DNA of 49,558 nt from an uncultured Anaerobutyricum sp. Its GTDB lineage: Bacteria > Bacillota > Clostridia > Lachnospirales > Lachnospiraceae. Positions within the stretch are counted from its first letter, which is position 1; each line of letters opens with the position of its first letter. Location of the stretch: assembly GCF_934307085.1 (NCBI RefSeq), contig NZ_CAKRCF010000021.1, positions 1 through 49,558 on the forward strand. Reading direction: 5' to 3'. Of this stretch, positions 27,902 through 36,760 are shown one piece after another. Position numbers and translations under genes: made by a program. The notes under the pieces are model-generated. The model was not told the origin of the DNA. It did no database searches and was given only the letters and a program-made list of their open reading frames with translations.

Positions 27902-28564
27902 TCAACCATGTACCATTGTTACTATTATTCTTATTTTCTCTGAATCCTTTCCGTGAAAAGTTTCATCATCACTTGTTTTTTCTACCGCGGAGCTTAAATC
28001 AATCACATCCGGGGCTACTTCTGAAATTGCCCGTTTTACATTCATTTCATCAATTCCTCCTGCAAGAAAAATCATTTTTTTAGTATCTTTATTAGAAACA
28101 TCGTTGTTCGATGCAACTGTCTTTTGTTTTCGTCTGATATCATCAAGCAAACTCCAGTCAAATGTTTTGCCGCTTCCAGGTGTTTTGCTGTCAAATACAT
28201 AGCCTTTTATTTTGTCCTTTGCTTCATATTCTTCTAATTTATCTAAGTCAGACACATTAAAAGCTCTTAAAATCGGAAGCTTGCATTGCTCATATACCTC
28301 ATCAGTAACAGTTCCATGAATTTGAATATAATTAAATCCAACTTCCTCGATTTGCTTTACCTGTTCTGTTGTCGGTGAGACAATGACTGCTACAGTCTCT
28401 ATTTTTTCATCTACTTTTTCAAGTAACTGCTTCGCCTGCTCTATCGAAATGTTTCGCTTGCTTTTCGGGAAAAATAAAACAAATCCAATATAGTCTGGCA
28501 GGTAAGTGTTGACTGCCTCAATATCTGCATCACAAGTCATTCCACAAATTTTAATTTTCGTCAT
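27902..28564 (-). CDS. trpF: Phosphoribosylanthranilate isomerase
   Basis: 220 residues from ATG 28564, beginning 'MTKIKICGMTCDADIEAVN' with the catalytic Cys in KICGM. 'YIGFVLFFPKSKRNIS', 'IQIHG' and 'FLAGGIDEMNVKRAI' are typical of the barrel. A longer frame to 28627 exists but would run far into trpC; the chosen start overlaps trpC by 14 bp and has GGAAGG upstream. A short low-conservation insert ('KTVASNNDVSNKDTKK') lies before the GGI motif. Confidence 0.93.
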   Translation of the reverse strand: MTKIKICGMTCDADIEAVNTYLPDYIGFVLFFPKSKRNISIEQAKQLLEKVDEKIETVAVIVSPTTEQVKQIEEVGFNYIQIHGTVTDEVYEQCKLPILRAFNVSDLDKLEEYEAKDKIKGYVFDSKTPGSGKTFDWSLLDDIRRKQKTVASNNDVSNKDTKKMIFLAGGIDEMNVKRAISEVAPDVIDLSSAVEKTSDDETFHGKDSEKIRIIVTMVHG

Positions 28565-29336
28565 ATAATACCTTCCATTCCGCCGCAAGTTTCTTTGGAT
28601 GTTCCGATAACATAAACGCACCACCAATTAACAAAGCATCCACTTTACACTCTTTTAAAAATGCAATATGTTCGTTTGTTGTTACTCCGCTTTCGGAGAC
28701 AAATACCGTCCCTTCCGGCACCATTGGACGAAGCCTTTTTGTATTTTCAAGAGAAATCGTAAAGTCTTTTAAATTGCGGTTATTTACGCCAATAATTTTC
28801 GGCTGGATTTTTAATGCCCGCTCCATTTCTTCTTCATCGTGTGTTTCTACTAATACGTCCATGCCAAGTTCCATTGCCAGCTTATAATATTCCTCCATCT
28901 GCCCATCGGTGAGAATCGCTGCAATTAAAAGGATACAGTCTGCTCCAATCACCTTTGCCTCATAAATCTGATATGAGTCGATAATGAAGTCTTTTCGAAT
29001 CATCGGCAGTGGAGAAATGCTTCGGATTTCTTTAAAATAATCGGTATTTCCAAGAAAATGGTCTTCCTCCGTCAGACAGGAAATGGCATCGACTGATGCG
29101 TTATATTCATCAATTCTGTCTGTAAGTTCCATCGTCATCTCAATTTTTCCCATGCTGGGAGATGCTTTTTTAAACTCTCCGATAATGGATAATCCCGGCT
29201 TTGCTAACGCTTCATAAAAGGAAATGCTTTTTCTTTCTGAAGCAAGGGCAAGCTCTTTTATTTGTTCCTCGCTAATGCGGGCTTTATGCTCTTTTAAACG
29301 TTTTTTCTTATCTTCTACAATTACATCTAAAATCAT
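28551..29336 (-). CDS. trpC: Indole-3-glycerol phosphate synthase
   Basis: 261 residues. Opens 'MILDVIVEDKKKRL' and shows 'IIGEFKKASPSMGKI' (substrate Lys/Ser), 'RKDFIIDSYQI', 'ADCILLIAAIL', 'LVETHDEEEM', 'GVNNRNLKDF' and 'VSESGV', all hallmarks of TrpC. It closes the ring of CdRP to give indole-3-glycerol phosphate. It is separate from trpF here. ATG with GAGGTGA 9 nt upstream. Confidence 0.96.
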   Translation of the reverse strand: MILDVIVEDKKKRLKEHKARISEEQIKELALASERKSISFYEALAKPGLSIIGEFKKASPSMGKIEMTMELTDRIDEYNASVDAISCLTEEDHFLGNTDYFKEIRSISPLPMIRKDFIIDSYQIYEAKVIGADCILLIAAILTDGQMEEYYKLAMELGMDVLVETHDEEEMERALKIQPKIIGVNNRNLKDFTISLENTKRLRPMVPEGTVFVSESGVTTNEHIAFLKECKVDALLIGGAFMLSEHPKKLAAEWKVLYDEN

Positions 29337-29578
29337 CGTTTTTTGTCACCTCTTTTTTATCAACTTATAACTTTCCGCAAACTTTGCTTTTAAATATTCT
29401 TTAAAATACTCTGTTTTTATTCCTACCATATTTTTAGATATGACGTTTCACATAGTTCGTTATTATATCTTTAAGAAAAGCTATTTTTTATAATCGGCTA
29501 CTATTTTAGAAAATGTTCTCTTATTTTTATTATGTTTATTTATTATAATCTCGATAAAATTTTTATCATGGTTAGTTA
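29337..29578 (-). other. trpG-trpC gap where trpD would be expected
   Basis: 242 bp, very AT-rich, between trpG and trpC. In most trp operons trpD lies here. The only leftward frame is a 27-codon one at 29346-29429 (MVGIKTEYFKEYLKAKFAES and on), ending just before the trpC ribosome binding site. I see no TrpD motif in it, so a remnant cannot be claimed. No clear terminator is visible. Confidence 0.6.
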
Positions 29579-30142
29579 CTATAACTTCAGGAAATTCTCT
29601 ATCATCTTTTTACCGTGGTCAGTATAAATGGATTCTGGATGAAACTGAATTCCGATTAAAGAATATTCTTTATGCTGTATCGCCATGATTTCTCCATCTT
29701 CTGTTCTTGCTAATATTTCAAAAATGTCTGGCAATGTTTTTTCATCTACCGCAAGGGAATGGTATCTTGCCACATGAACTGGACTTGGGATTCCCTCAAA
29801 AACGCCTTTTCCATCGTGCTCAATCAATGACTGCTTTCCATGCATCAGCTCTTTTGCATGAATAATCTCGGCTCCAAATGCGGCTCCGATACTCTGATGT
29901 CCAAGGCAGATACCAAGAATCGGCTTTTTCTTGTAAAAATGTCTTACAACATCTATGCAGATACCGGCTTCCTTCGGACTTTTCGGTCCGGGTGAAAGAA
30001 CGATTCTGTCTGGATCTAACTGCTCGATTTCCTCTATTGTGATTTTGTCATTTCGAACGACTTTAATATCTTTTTCAAAGATTCCCATGTACTGATATAA
30101 GTTGTATGTAAAGGAATCATAATTATCAATTAGTAATATCAT
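29579..30142 (-). CDS. trpG: Anthranilate synthase component II (glutamine amidotransferase)
   Basis: 187 residues, a stand-alone class I amidotransferase without a fused TrpD. '[17 protein letters not shown]', 'VLSPGPKSP', the catalytic Cys in 'GICLGHQSIG' and the His/Glu in 'IQFHPESI' are intact. It gives ammonia to TrpE; the same subunit may also serve 4-amino-4-deoxychorismate synthase, as in some Bacilli. Its ATG overlaps the trpE stop by 4 bp (ATGA), so translation is likely coupled. Confidence 0.95.
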   Translation of the reverse strand: MILLIDNYDSFTYNLYQYMGIFEKDIKVVRNDKITIEEIEQLDPDRIVLSPGPKSPKEAGICIDVVRHFYKKKPILGICLGHQSIGAAFGAEIIHAKELMHGKQSLIEHDGKGVFEGIPSPVHVARYHSLAVDEKTLPDIFEILARTEDGEIMAIQHKEYSLIGIQFHPESIYTDHGKKMIENFLKL

Positions 30143-31551
30143 AAGTTTTCCTCCCGAACTAACACTTTGGCAAGAGCTCTTACTTTATTGCAGCATTCGT
30201 TATATTCACTTTCCGGATTGCTATCTGCCACGATACCGGCTCCTGCCTGAATATAAACTTTATTGGCTTTTTTAATCATCGTTCGAATAGTAATACAAAA
30301 GTCCATATCTCCGTTAAAATCAATATAACCAATTGCTCCGCCGTAAAGTCCTCTTCTTACAGATTCAAGTTCATCGATAATTTCCATCGCACGAACTTTC
30401 GGTGCACCGCTTAATGTTCCCGCTGGAAGAAATGCATTTACAAGGTCAAGTGGATGATACTCTCCCTTTTTTCTTCCCTCCACTAAAGAAACGATGTGCA
30501 TGACGTGGGAGTATTTCTGAATGTGCATGAAGTCTCTTACTTTTACCGTTCCAAACTCTGCGATTCGTCCCATATCATTTCTTGCGAGATCAACTAACAT
30601 AACGTGCTCTGCCTTTTCCTTCGGATCTTGCATCAGTCCTTCTGCAAGTTTCTGATCTTCCGCCTCATCTTTTCCTCGAGGTCTTGTTCCGGCAATTGGA
30701 CAGGTCAGAACTTTGTTGTCTTTCTGCTTTACAATCATTTCCGGAGAACTTCCGATGATTTCAAATACCTCAAAGTTGAAATAATACATATATGGGGAAG
30801 GATTGATTTCTCTAAGTTCTTTATATAAGTCAAAACTGTTCTGCTTCGTCTCAATCGTCCATCTCTGAGAAAGCACTGTCTGAAACACGTGTCCATCAAC
30901 AATATACTGTTTAATTTTGTTAACCTTTTCGCTGTATTCCTCTAATGTATCGGACTGCTTTATGATTTTTCCATCTGGAATGAACTCTGACTTTTCCTCC
31001 TTTTGAATACCAGAAAACGCTTCCTTTACCATTTCTTCGCAGCGGGCAGCTGCTCTTTCTCTTCCCTCTTTTGTATCATGATCCACAACAACTGCTGTCA
31101 TTGTCTCTGCAAAATGGTCAATAGATAAAAACTCTGTCACAAGCATCAATGAAATCGTACTGATTCCGATCTCATCCGGATTATTGTCCGGCAGTTCCTC
31201 TTTGTATCTTACAAAGTCATAACCAAGTGCCCCGACAAGTCCTCCGGTAAATGCAAGCTGCTCATCATCTTTACGAATCTCGAAATCACTGTAGTATCCT
31301 TTTAAAAGGTCTACGGGATTACCGCTAAGCTCTCTCTTTGTTCCATCCGCTCTCTCAATAACCAAACCGTTTTCTTTACTTTTAATGACTTCCTCCGGAT
31401 CCTTTCCCACAAAGACGTAACGTCCGTTATTCTTATCATAACTTTCCAGAAGAAACCCTTTTTTCTTTCCTACAAAACTCTGATAAATCTGTACTGCTGT
31501 TTCATCAATAAGACTGACCGTTTTACTGTATGCTCTTCTTATTCGTTTCAT
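30139..31551 (-). CDS. trpE: Anthranilate synthase component I
   Basis: 470 residues. The chorismate-binding domain is complete: '[21 protein letters not shown]', '[26 protein letters not shown]', '[16 protein letters not shown]', '[19 protein letters not shown]' and '[19 protein letters not shown]'. It makes anthranilate from chorismate with TrpG. ATG 31551 with GGGAG 5 nt upstream. First gene after the T-box leader. Confidence 0.96.
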   Translation of the reverse strand: MKRIRRAYSKTVSLIDETAVQIYQSFVGKKKGFLLESYDKNNGRYVFVGKDPEEVIKSKENGLVIERADGTKRELSGNPVDLLKGYYSDFEIRKDDEQLAFTGGLVGALGYDFVRYKEELPDNNPDEIGISTISLMLVTEFLSIDHFAETMTAVVVDHDTKEGRERAAARCEEMVKEAFSGIQKEEKSEFIPDGKIIKQSDTLEEYSEKVNKIKQYIVDGHVFQTVLSQRWTIETKQNSFDLYKELREINPSPYMYYFNFEVFEIIGSSPEMIVKQKDNKVLTCPIAGTRPRGKDEAEDQKLAEGLMQDPKEKAEHVMLVDLARNDMGRIAEFGTVKVRDFMHIQKYSHVMHIVSLVEGRKKGEYHPLDLVNAFLPAGTLSGAPKVRAMEIIDELESVRRGLYGGAIGYIDFNGDMDFCITIRTMIKKANKVYIQAGAGIVADSNPESEYNECCNKVRALAKVLVREENL

Positions 31552-31621
31552 TTGTACTCCCTTCTGTCTGTAGGCTGCTTTCTGTTTTTATGTTGTGGAA
31601 GCTTTTTATGGCATTAAAAAA

Positions 31622-31996
31622 GTCCCTGACGTTCATTAAAAACGTCAGGGACGAAATATTCCGCGGTGCCACCCTTATTAATCACTTAAAATTATTCTTC
31701 AAAAAACCTCTTCCATCTTTCAGCTGTCTGGCTTCCAATATAAAAGTAAAATCTTCTGGAATAATTCTCTGTCATTCTCTCTAAATCCGATACGGACAAA
31801 AATCTCTTACAATCTCTGTCGATATCCTACCCCTATAACGCGAGGACGCGGCATCAGCTACTGTTAATTCACCTTGCATCTCCCAAATCCATTCTCTCTT
31901 CCCTCACATATCGGCTTCCACCTAATCCGACTCTCTGGTATGCTGTGGATAAAAGGTACTACTTTTGTTCAACGATTTTCCTACAGTCTTAATATG
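31622..31996 (-). promoter_or_regulatory. T-box leader controlling the trp operon
   Basis: On the minus strand the T-box sequence AAGGGTGGCACCGCGGA (31660-31676) is followed by a strong terminator, GTCCCTGACGTT (31622-31633) pairing with 31641-31652, then a U-run. Upstream lies a long structured leader with the Stem I region. A TGG at 31889-31891, inside GAGAATGGATTT, is a candidate tryptophan specifier. Uncharged tRNA(Trp) would favour the antiterminator and allow trpE-A to be read. Confidence 0.9.
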
Positions 31997-32002
31997 TTTT
32001 AC

Positions 32003-32031
32003 AGTATAACAACTTTTACGCTTTATGTCAA
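32003..32031 (-). promoter_or_regulatory. trp operon promoter
   Basis: On the minus strand, TTGACA (32026-32031), 17-nt spacer, TATACT (32003-32008), just upstream of the T-box leader. Near-consensus. Confidence 0.85.
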
Positions 32032-32061
32032 TAAATTATTTTAAATTTGTGGGGAGAATAA

Positions 32062-32189
32062 AACAGACGAAGTCCCGAAACTCCTAATATATAAAAATGC
32101 TTCGTATCTCTGCACTCTTAATGCTCGCCCGCATTAAGAGCTTGCTCTAAGGCGCATTTTTATATATTAGGGGCTTCGAGACTTCTGTT
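32062..32189. repeat. Nested inverted-repeat element (MITE- or REP-like)
   Basis: Arms 32062-32100 and 32154-32189 pair over about 37 bp with a few mismatches; 32083-32100 and 32154-32171 are perfect (18 bp). Inside is a second perfect stem, CTCTTAATGC (32115-32124) with GCATTAAGAG (32131-32140). The outer ends read ACAGACGAAGTC and GACTTCTGTT. It lies between the trp promoter and manA, with no gene inside. Confidence 0.7.
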
Positions 32190-32280
32190 CTTTCTAAGTC
32201 TTAACTTACAATTTTTTCTCTGCTTCTGTGTATTCTACTCCCACAAATATAGGGGATAGGCTCTCTTTGCGGGTGTCAGC

Positions 32281-32295
32281 TTTGCCTGCGGCAAA
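32281..32295 (-). other. Small hairpin after manA
   Basis: TTTGCC-tgc-GGCAAA, 10 bp past the manA stop. There is no U-run; it may mark the 3' end of the manA transcript. The rest of the gap between manA and the trp promoter holds only the nested inverted-repeat element. Confidence 0.35.
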
Positions 32296-32305
32296 CCAGA
32301 ATTCC

Positions 32306-33253
32306 CTACTCTCTTATTGTAGTTAAAAGTGCATCACACACACCTTCTATGCTATATTCCCCGCTTCCAGCAGTAAGGAAAATGCTATCTCCCTTTTTGT
32401 AAGATACGCTCTCACCATTGCTGGTGATGGTTCCTTCGCCGTCTAAAACGAGAATGCTTAAGAAGGATTTTTCCGAAACATTTCCCTGAAGTTTGTTAAA
32501 GGTTGTTCCATCGAGGTTCAGTTTGTCTACTGTAAAGTAGTCGCAGTCAGCGATATGTGGATAATGACTGTCATCCTTTTTCGCTGGTGCACAGTTCGTT
32601 ACAGCAACGGCTTTCTCGATGTGGAGTTCTCTCTTCTTTCCGTCCTTTCCAACTCTGCCATAATCGTATACACGATAAGTTACGTTGGAGTTCTGCTGGA
32701 TTTCTGCGATGATGAGTCCTTTACCGATAGCATGAATTGTTCCAGCTTCGATAAAGAATACATCTCCTTTATGAACAGGTACTTTATTCAGTACTTCAAG
32801 AAGAGTATCTTCTTCGATTCTTTTTGCAAATTCATCTTTGCTGATTTCTCTGTTAAATCCGTGGTAGAGGCAGGCTCCTTCTTCTGCATCCACTACATAC
32901 CACATCTCGGTTTTGCCATATTGCCCTTCATTTTTTAAGGCATACTCATTATCTGGATGTACCTGGATAGAAAGGTTGTCCTGTGCATCGATGAATTTTG
33001 TTAAAATAGGAAAGTCCTCAAAACGCTCGCAGTTTGTTCCGAGTACTTTCTTTCCGTGTTCCTCAATATACTGTCTTAATGTCTTGCCAGCATCTTCGCC
33101 ATTGGCAACAAAGCTTGGACCGTCTGGATGACAGGATAATTCCCATGTCTCTGCTAACCGGTCGCCTGTCATTTCTTTTCCGTAGTTGTCTACGAGTTTA
33201 TGTCCGCCCCAGATGTAATCTTTTCCGCTTGGTTTTAATTTTAAAATTGCCAT
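32306..33253 (-). CDS. manA: Mannose-6-phosphate isomerase, class I
   Basis: 315 residues, the short form common in Firmicutes. Metal-ligand text is present: 'IQVHPDNEYA', 'KTEMWYVVDAEEGACLYHGF', 'FIEAGTIHAIGKGLIIAEIQQNSNVTYRVYDYGR'. It turns mannose-6-phosphate, the product of the mannose PTS upstream, into fructose-6-phosphate. ATG with GGGAG. It stands at the end of the mannose PTS group but is separated from the DUF956 gene by a palindrome-rich gap. Confidence 0.94.
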   Translation of the reverse strand: MAILKLKPSGKDYIWGGHKLVDNYGKEMTGDRLAETWELSCHPDGPSFVANGEDAGKTLRQYIEEHGKKVLGTNCERFEDFPILTKFIDAQDNLSIQVHPDNEYALKNEGQYGKTEMWYVVDAEEGACLYHGFNREISKDEFAKRIEEDTLLEVLNKVPVHKGDVFFIEAGTIHAIGKGLIIAEIQQNSNVTYRVYDYGRVGKDGKKRELHIEKAVAVTNCAPAKKDDSHYPHIADCDYFTVDKLNLDGTTFNKLQGNVSEKSFLSILVLDGEGTITSNGESVSYKKGDSIFLTAGSGEYSIEGVCDALLTTIRE

Positions 33254-33307
33254 CTTTTTTCTCCCTTTAAATGAAATAGAAATGTATATATATATATATC
33301 AGATGTC

Positions 33308-33378
33308 AGATGTGCAGAAGAAGTATGTCATGCATTGCATGACGCACATCTCGCAGCAAGAATGCCGGGGCATTCTTG
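33308..33378. repeat. Cluster of palindromes between manA and the DUF956 gene
   Basis: AGATGTGC (33308-33315) pairs with GCACATCT (33344-33351) and encloses GTCATGCA-t-TGCATGAC (33327-33343). Next to it is a perfect CAAGAATGCC-gg-GGCATTCTTG (33357-33378). A run of TA repeats (about 33284-33298) lies on the manA side. None has a U-run, so these are structural or operator-like, not plain terminators. Confidence 0.65.
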
Positions 33379-33414
33379 AATAATTGCTAAAATGTTTTTT
33401 AATATACTCTGCTT

Positions 33415-33774
33415 TTATTTTTTAAACGCTCTTTTTAACACGTCAAAAAAGCTTAAGGAGCGAACCATATGGTCAGATGGAACATAATTTCTTACCGCGC
33501 GAAGAAGTTCTTTTGGGTTCTTTGCTGCAAAGGTAAAGGTTCCGCTTCTTTTTGTCTGAATGGCGAAGCGAGGAATATATTTGCCCTTAAACATAACAGA
33601 TGCTATGACATAATCAACCTCTTCCCATGGAATCTGGATATAGTCATTCATCTTTTTTTCGTTATAATATTCGAAACCTCTGTCGCCAATCATAATTTTT
33701 CCGTAATTATTCATTCCGTGAAAGGAAGTGGCATCCATAACCAGATCCACTTTAGTGTTGAGTGATTGTGCCAT
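33415..33774 (-). CDS. manO: DUF956 family protein of the mannose PTS operon (ManO-like)
   Basis: 119 residues. The family is a small cytosolic protein found next to mannose-type PTS genes; the text 'ATSFHGMNNYGKIMIGDRGFEYYN' and 'QIPWEEVDYVIASVMFKGKYIPRFAIQTK' fits it. A regulatory role is suggested for lactic acid bacteria, but the mechanism is not known to me. ATG with AGGAGG 7 nt upstream. It follows the IID gene after a hairpin, so it may be made at a lower level. Confidence 0.85.
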   Translation of the reverse strand: MAQSLNTKVDLVMDATSFHGMNNYGKIMIGDRGFEYYNEKKMNDYIQIPWEEVDYVIASVMFKGKYIPRFAIQTKRSGTFTFAAKNPKELLRAVRNYVPSDHMVRSLSFFDVLKRAFKK

Positions 33775-33883
33775 TATGCATCCTCCTGTTTTACTATTTA
33801 AACGAATATCATTTTGATATTAAACTTAAATTTTGAAATGCTACAAATACAATACTGCTTATATTGTATACATAACATAGAAA

Positions 33884-33923
33884 GGGCCGTGCAAAAATAT
33901 CAAAAATATTTTTGCCACAGCCC
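33884..33923 (-). terminator. Hairpin between IID and DUF956 genes
   Basis: In the leftward RNA a long stem (GGGC..GCAAAAATA with UAUUUUUGC..GCCC, one bulge and one wobble) is followed by UUUCU. It could partly end transcription after the PTS genes. Confidence 0.6.
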
Positions 33924-33960
33924 CCTTTGTATTGTTTATTCCGCTTTAATTAAACTTAAA

Positions 33961-34875
33961 TTACAGAATACCTACTACATGTCCTAAGATACCTACTACG
34001 AACAGTGCAAGGATGATTACGATAGGAGAAACTTTCTTCTTGAGTAACCACATACATAACAGTGTAAGTAATAATGGCATAAGTCCAGGAATTAAGGAAT
34101 TTAAGTTGTCCTGTAAAGTTGTAACCTTTGTAGAATCTAAAGCCATTCCAGAAGTATACTGGGATAATGCTGTCTTGATACCTTCTGTTCCTGCTGGAAG
34201 ACTGTTCCAGTCGATGTAAGCACCATCACTTAATTTTACTTTAGATACAACTGGTGTGAAGTTGATACTTACCCAGCGTTCAATCAGCGAACCAAGTACG
34301 AACATACCAAGAATAGATGCAATCTTTGTTACTTTCTGTAAAAGTCCGCCAGAAAGGTCTTCAGAAATCTTGCTACCAGCCTGGTAACCAAATTCCTGTG
34401 TATACCACATAAATGCCCAACGGATTACGTTCCATAATACGAAGAATAAGATTGGTCCTAAGATGCTTCCGCCCATAGCGAGGGATGCACCTAATGCACC
34501 AAGCATTGGACGAGCAGTAAACCAGAATACTGGATCACCAACACCGGCTAAAGGTCCCATCATACCTACTTTTACACCCTGAATAGCTGCATCATCTACC
34601 TGAGCACCGTTTGCTTTCTCTTCCTCTAAAGCAAGAGTTACACCAAGTACTGGAGAAGCTACATATGGATGTGTGTTGAAGAACTCAAGGTGTCTCTTTA
34701 AAGCTGCCTTCTGATCTTCTTTGTTTGTGTACAGTTTCTTAATCGCCGGAATCATGGCGAAACACCATCCACCGTTCTGCATACGTTCATAGTTCCATGA
34801 ACCCTGAAGGAAAGTAGAGCGGAGTGCAACAGATCTACGATCTTGTTTTGATAAAGTAATTTTTTCTTCTGCCAT
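33961..34875 (-). CDS. manZ: PTS mannose/fructose/sorbose family subunit IID
   Basis: 304 residues. The IID signature is visible ('RSTFLQGSWNYERMQNGGWCFAMIPAIKKLY', 'EFFNTHPYVASPVLGVTLALEEE', 'VGMMGPLAGVGDPVFWFTARPMLGALGASLA'). It is an integral membrane protein with helices mostly in the C-terminal half that forms the sugar channel with IIC. ATG with AGGAGG-like site. It is the last of three PTS genes; gap to IIC 20 bp. Sugar specificity (mannose, glucose, glucosamine) is inferred from the ManA neighbour. Confidence 0.92.
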   Translation of the reverse strand: MAEEKITLSKQDRRSVALRSTFLQGSWNYERMQNGGWCFAMIPAIKKLYTNKEDQKAALKRHLEFFNTHPYVASPVLGVTLALEEEKANGAQVDDAAIQGVKVGMMGPLAGVGDPVFWFTARPMLGALGASLAMGGSILGPILFFVLWNVIRWAFMWYTQEFGYQAGSKISEDLSGGLLQKVTKIASILGMFVLGSLIERWVSINFTPVVSKVKLSDGAYIDWNSLPAGTEGIKTALSQYTSGMALDSTKVTTLQDNLNSLIPGLMPLLLTLLCMWLLKKKVSPIVIILALFVVGILGHVVGIL

Positions 34876-34895
34876 TTCTATACCCTCCTTACTTT

Positions 34896-35693
34896 TTAGT
34901 AGTCATTTAAAATGTCATCGAGTGGATCACCAACATTTCCGCCGCCGTTTCCATTTCCACCATTCTCAGATAAGTTGATGTAGATGAAAGCGATTGCAAG
35001 GGCGATTGCACCAAGAGCGATCAGTGTAAGGTCTGAAATAGCTGCCAGACAGAAACCGATTGCGAAGAATGGCCAAACTTCCTTTGTTGCGATCATGTTG
35101 ATAACCATTGCATAACCAACAGCTACTACCATACCACCACCGATGGACATACCATCTGTTAACCATGCAGGCATAGACTGTAAGAAGTGCTGTACTGTTT
35201 CAGTAGGGATTGCAAGAAGACATGCTGCAGGGATTGCGATACGAAGACCCTGTAAGCAGATGGCAATGATGTGCCATAATTCAATACCCTTGAAGTTTGC
35301 TTTTTCAGCTTCAGCGTCCATACGGTGAACACATGCTACAGAAAGAGTACGAACAACCATTGTTAAGAATAAACCTGCTACAGCAAGAGGGATAGCTACA
35401 GCGATCGCTGTACTTACACCTTTTACTCCCTGTCCACCAAGAACAAGAATAATAGCAGATGCAACAGATGCTAAAGCAGCATCCGGTGCTACAGCAGCTC
35501 CGATGTTAGCCCATCCAAGAGCGATCATCTGAAGACTACCACCAAGAACAATACCTGCCTCAAGATTGCCTGTTACCAGACCAATCAATGTACATGCTAC
35601 CAAAGGCTGATGGAACTGGAATTCATCAACAACACCTTCGATACCAGCGAGAAAGGCAACTATAACAACTAAAATCATTGAAATAATTGACAT
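34896..35693 (-). CDS. manY: PTS mannose/fructose/sorbose family subunit IIC
   Basis: 265 residues, about seven membrane segments. Shows 'GIEGVVDEFQFHQPLVACTLIGLVTGNLEAGIVLGGSLQMIALGWANIGAAVAPDAALASV', typical of EIIC of this family. The C-terminus is a Gly/Asn-rich tail 'ENGGNGNGGGNVGDPLDDI'. It forms the translocation unit with IID. It follows IIAB by 31 bp. Confidence 0.93.
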   Translation of the reverse strand: MSIISMILVVIVAFLAGIEGVVDEFQFHQPLVACTLIGLVTGNLEAGIVLGGSLQMIALGWANIGAAVAPDAALASVASAIILVLGGQGVKGVSTAIAVAIPLAVAGLFLTMVVRTLSVACVHRMDAEAEKANFKGIELWHIIAICLQGLRIAIPAACLLAIPTETVQHFLQSMPAWLTDGMSIGGGMVVAVGYAMVINMIATKEVWPFFAIGFCLAAISDLTLIALGAIALAIAFIYINLSENGGNGNGGGNVGDPLDDILNDY

Positions 35694-35724
35694 GACTTTT
35701 CCTCCTAATATTAATTGCTAAATA

Positions 35725-36714
35725 CTATTTTGCTAATTCAGCTTTTGCTTTTTTAAGAATCTCATCCATGTTATCCTGAGAATCACTTGGAACTTTACGA
35801 ACGTCAAACTTAACGCCTAACTTCTTAAGTTCTTCGAATGTCTCGATATCTTTTTCATCTAAAGATAATACTTTGCTGACTGCTACCTTGCCAACAGAGT
35901 GAGCCATAGAACCAATGTTAAGTTCCTTAATATCTACTCCACCTTTGATTGCTGCAAGAGCATCCTGCGGTGTTTCAAATAATAATAATGCCTTTGTGTT
36001 TCCAAAACGAGTATCTTTTGATACCTGAATCATCTTGCTGATTGGAACTACATTCGCTTTTACCCCTGGAGGCGCTGCTTCACGAATCATACTCTTACGA
36101 AGGTCATCGTGAGCTACACCGTCAGATACGACGATAATTCTGTTTGGCCCTGTAGTCTTTGTCCATGCTGTTGCTACCTGTCCATGGAGCAGACGGGAAT
36201 CGATACGTGCAAGCACATATTTAATCTTTCCATCTCCTACTACAGTTCCTTCTGGTAATGCTCCCCTTGGCTGTCCATCGGAAGCAGCTGCTACCTTTTT
36301 CTCTTCCTTTGGCTCTAAGCTTTCTGGGTAAATCTTAACGCCTTCTTTTGCACTTCCGGAAATCTGGGCAGCAAGTTCATGTGCTGTATCCATCATCATA
36401 CGGGAAGCATAAGCGTCAATGAGCATTGGCAGGTTAAGACCAGCAACAATTGCCCATGTATCCTCGTGACCAGCGATCAGACCATTAGCCTGATTAAATG
36501 GAGTACCTCCCCATAAATCAACGAGAATTAACACCTGTTCCGGGTCTTCGAAAGATGCAACTGCTTCTTCCATTTTCTTTCTCACATCATCCGGTCCTTC
36601 GTTAGGCTGCAGTGTTACGGCTGCCACGTTTGGCTGTTCACCAAAAATCATGGAAGCTGACTGCTGGATACCGGTCGCAAAATTGCCATGTGTTGCGAGA
36701 ATAATTCCTACCAT
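35725..36714 (-). CDS. manX: PTS mannose family fused subunit IIAB
   Basis: 329 residues. The IIA domain (about 1-125) has the phospho-His in 'ILATHGNFATGI' (His9); a linker rich in Glu/Lys/Ala (about 130-165) joins it to the IIB domain with 'LARIDSRLLHGQVATAW' (phospho-His near 175). It carries the phosphate from HPr to the incoming sugar. First of the three PTS genes, 46 bp after its regulator. Confidence 0.94.
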   Translation of the reverse strand: MVGIILATHGNFATGIQQSASMIFGEQPNVAAVTLQPNEGPDDVRKKMEEAVASFEDPEQVLILVDLWGGTPFNQANGLIAGHEDTWAIVAGLNLPMLIDAYASRMMMDTAHELAAQISGSAKEGVKIYPESLEPKEEKKVAAASDGQPRGALPEGTVVGDGKIKYVLARIDSRLLHGQVATAWTKTTGPNRIIVVSDGVAHDDLRKSMIREAAPPGVKANVVPISKMIQVSKDTRFGNTKALLLFETPQDALAAIKGGVDIKELNIGSMAHSVGKVAVSKVLSLDEKDIETFEELKKLGVKFDVRKVPSDSQDNMDEILKKAKAELAK

Positions 36715-36760
36715 GTTAACTTCACATCCTTTCCTCTCCTGTTAGAAATTATTAGTTACT

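Noticed and set aside
29346..29429. 27-codon frame ahead of trpC as a trpD remnant
   Set aside because: No TrpD motif is visible in it and it is too short to judge.
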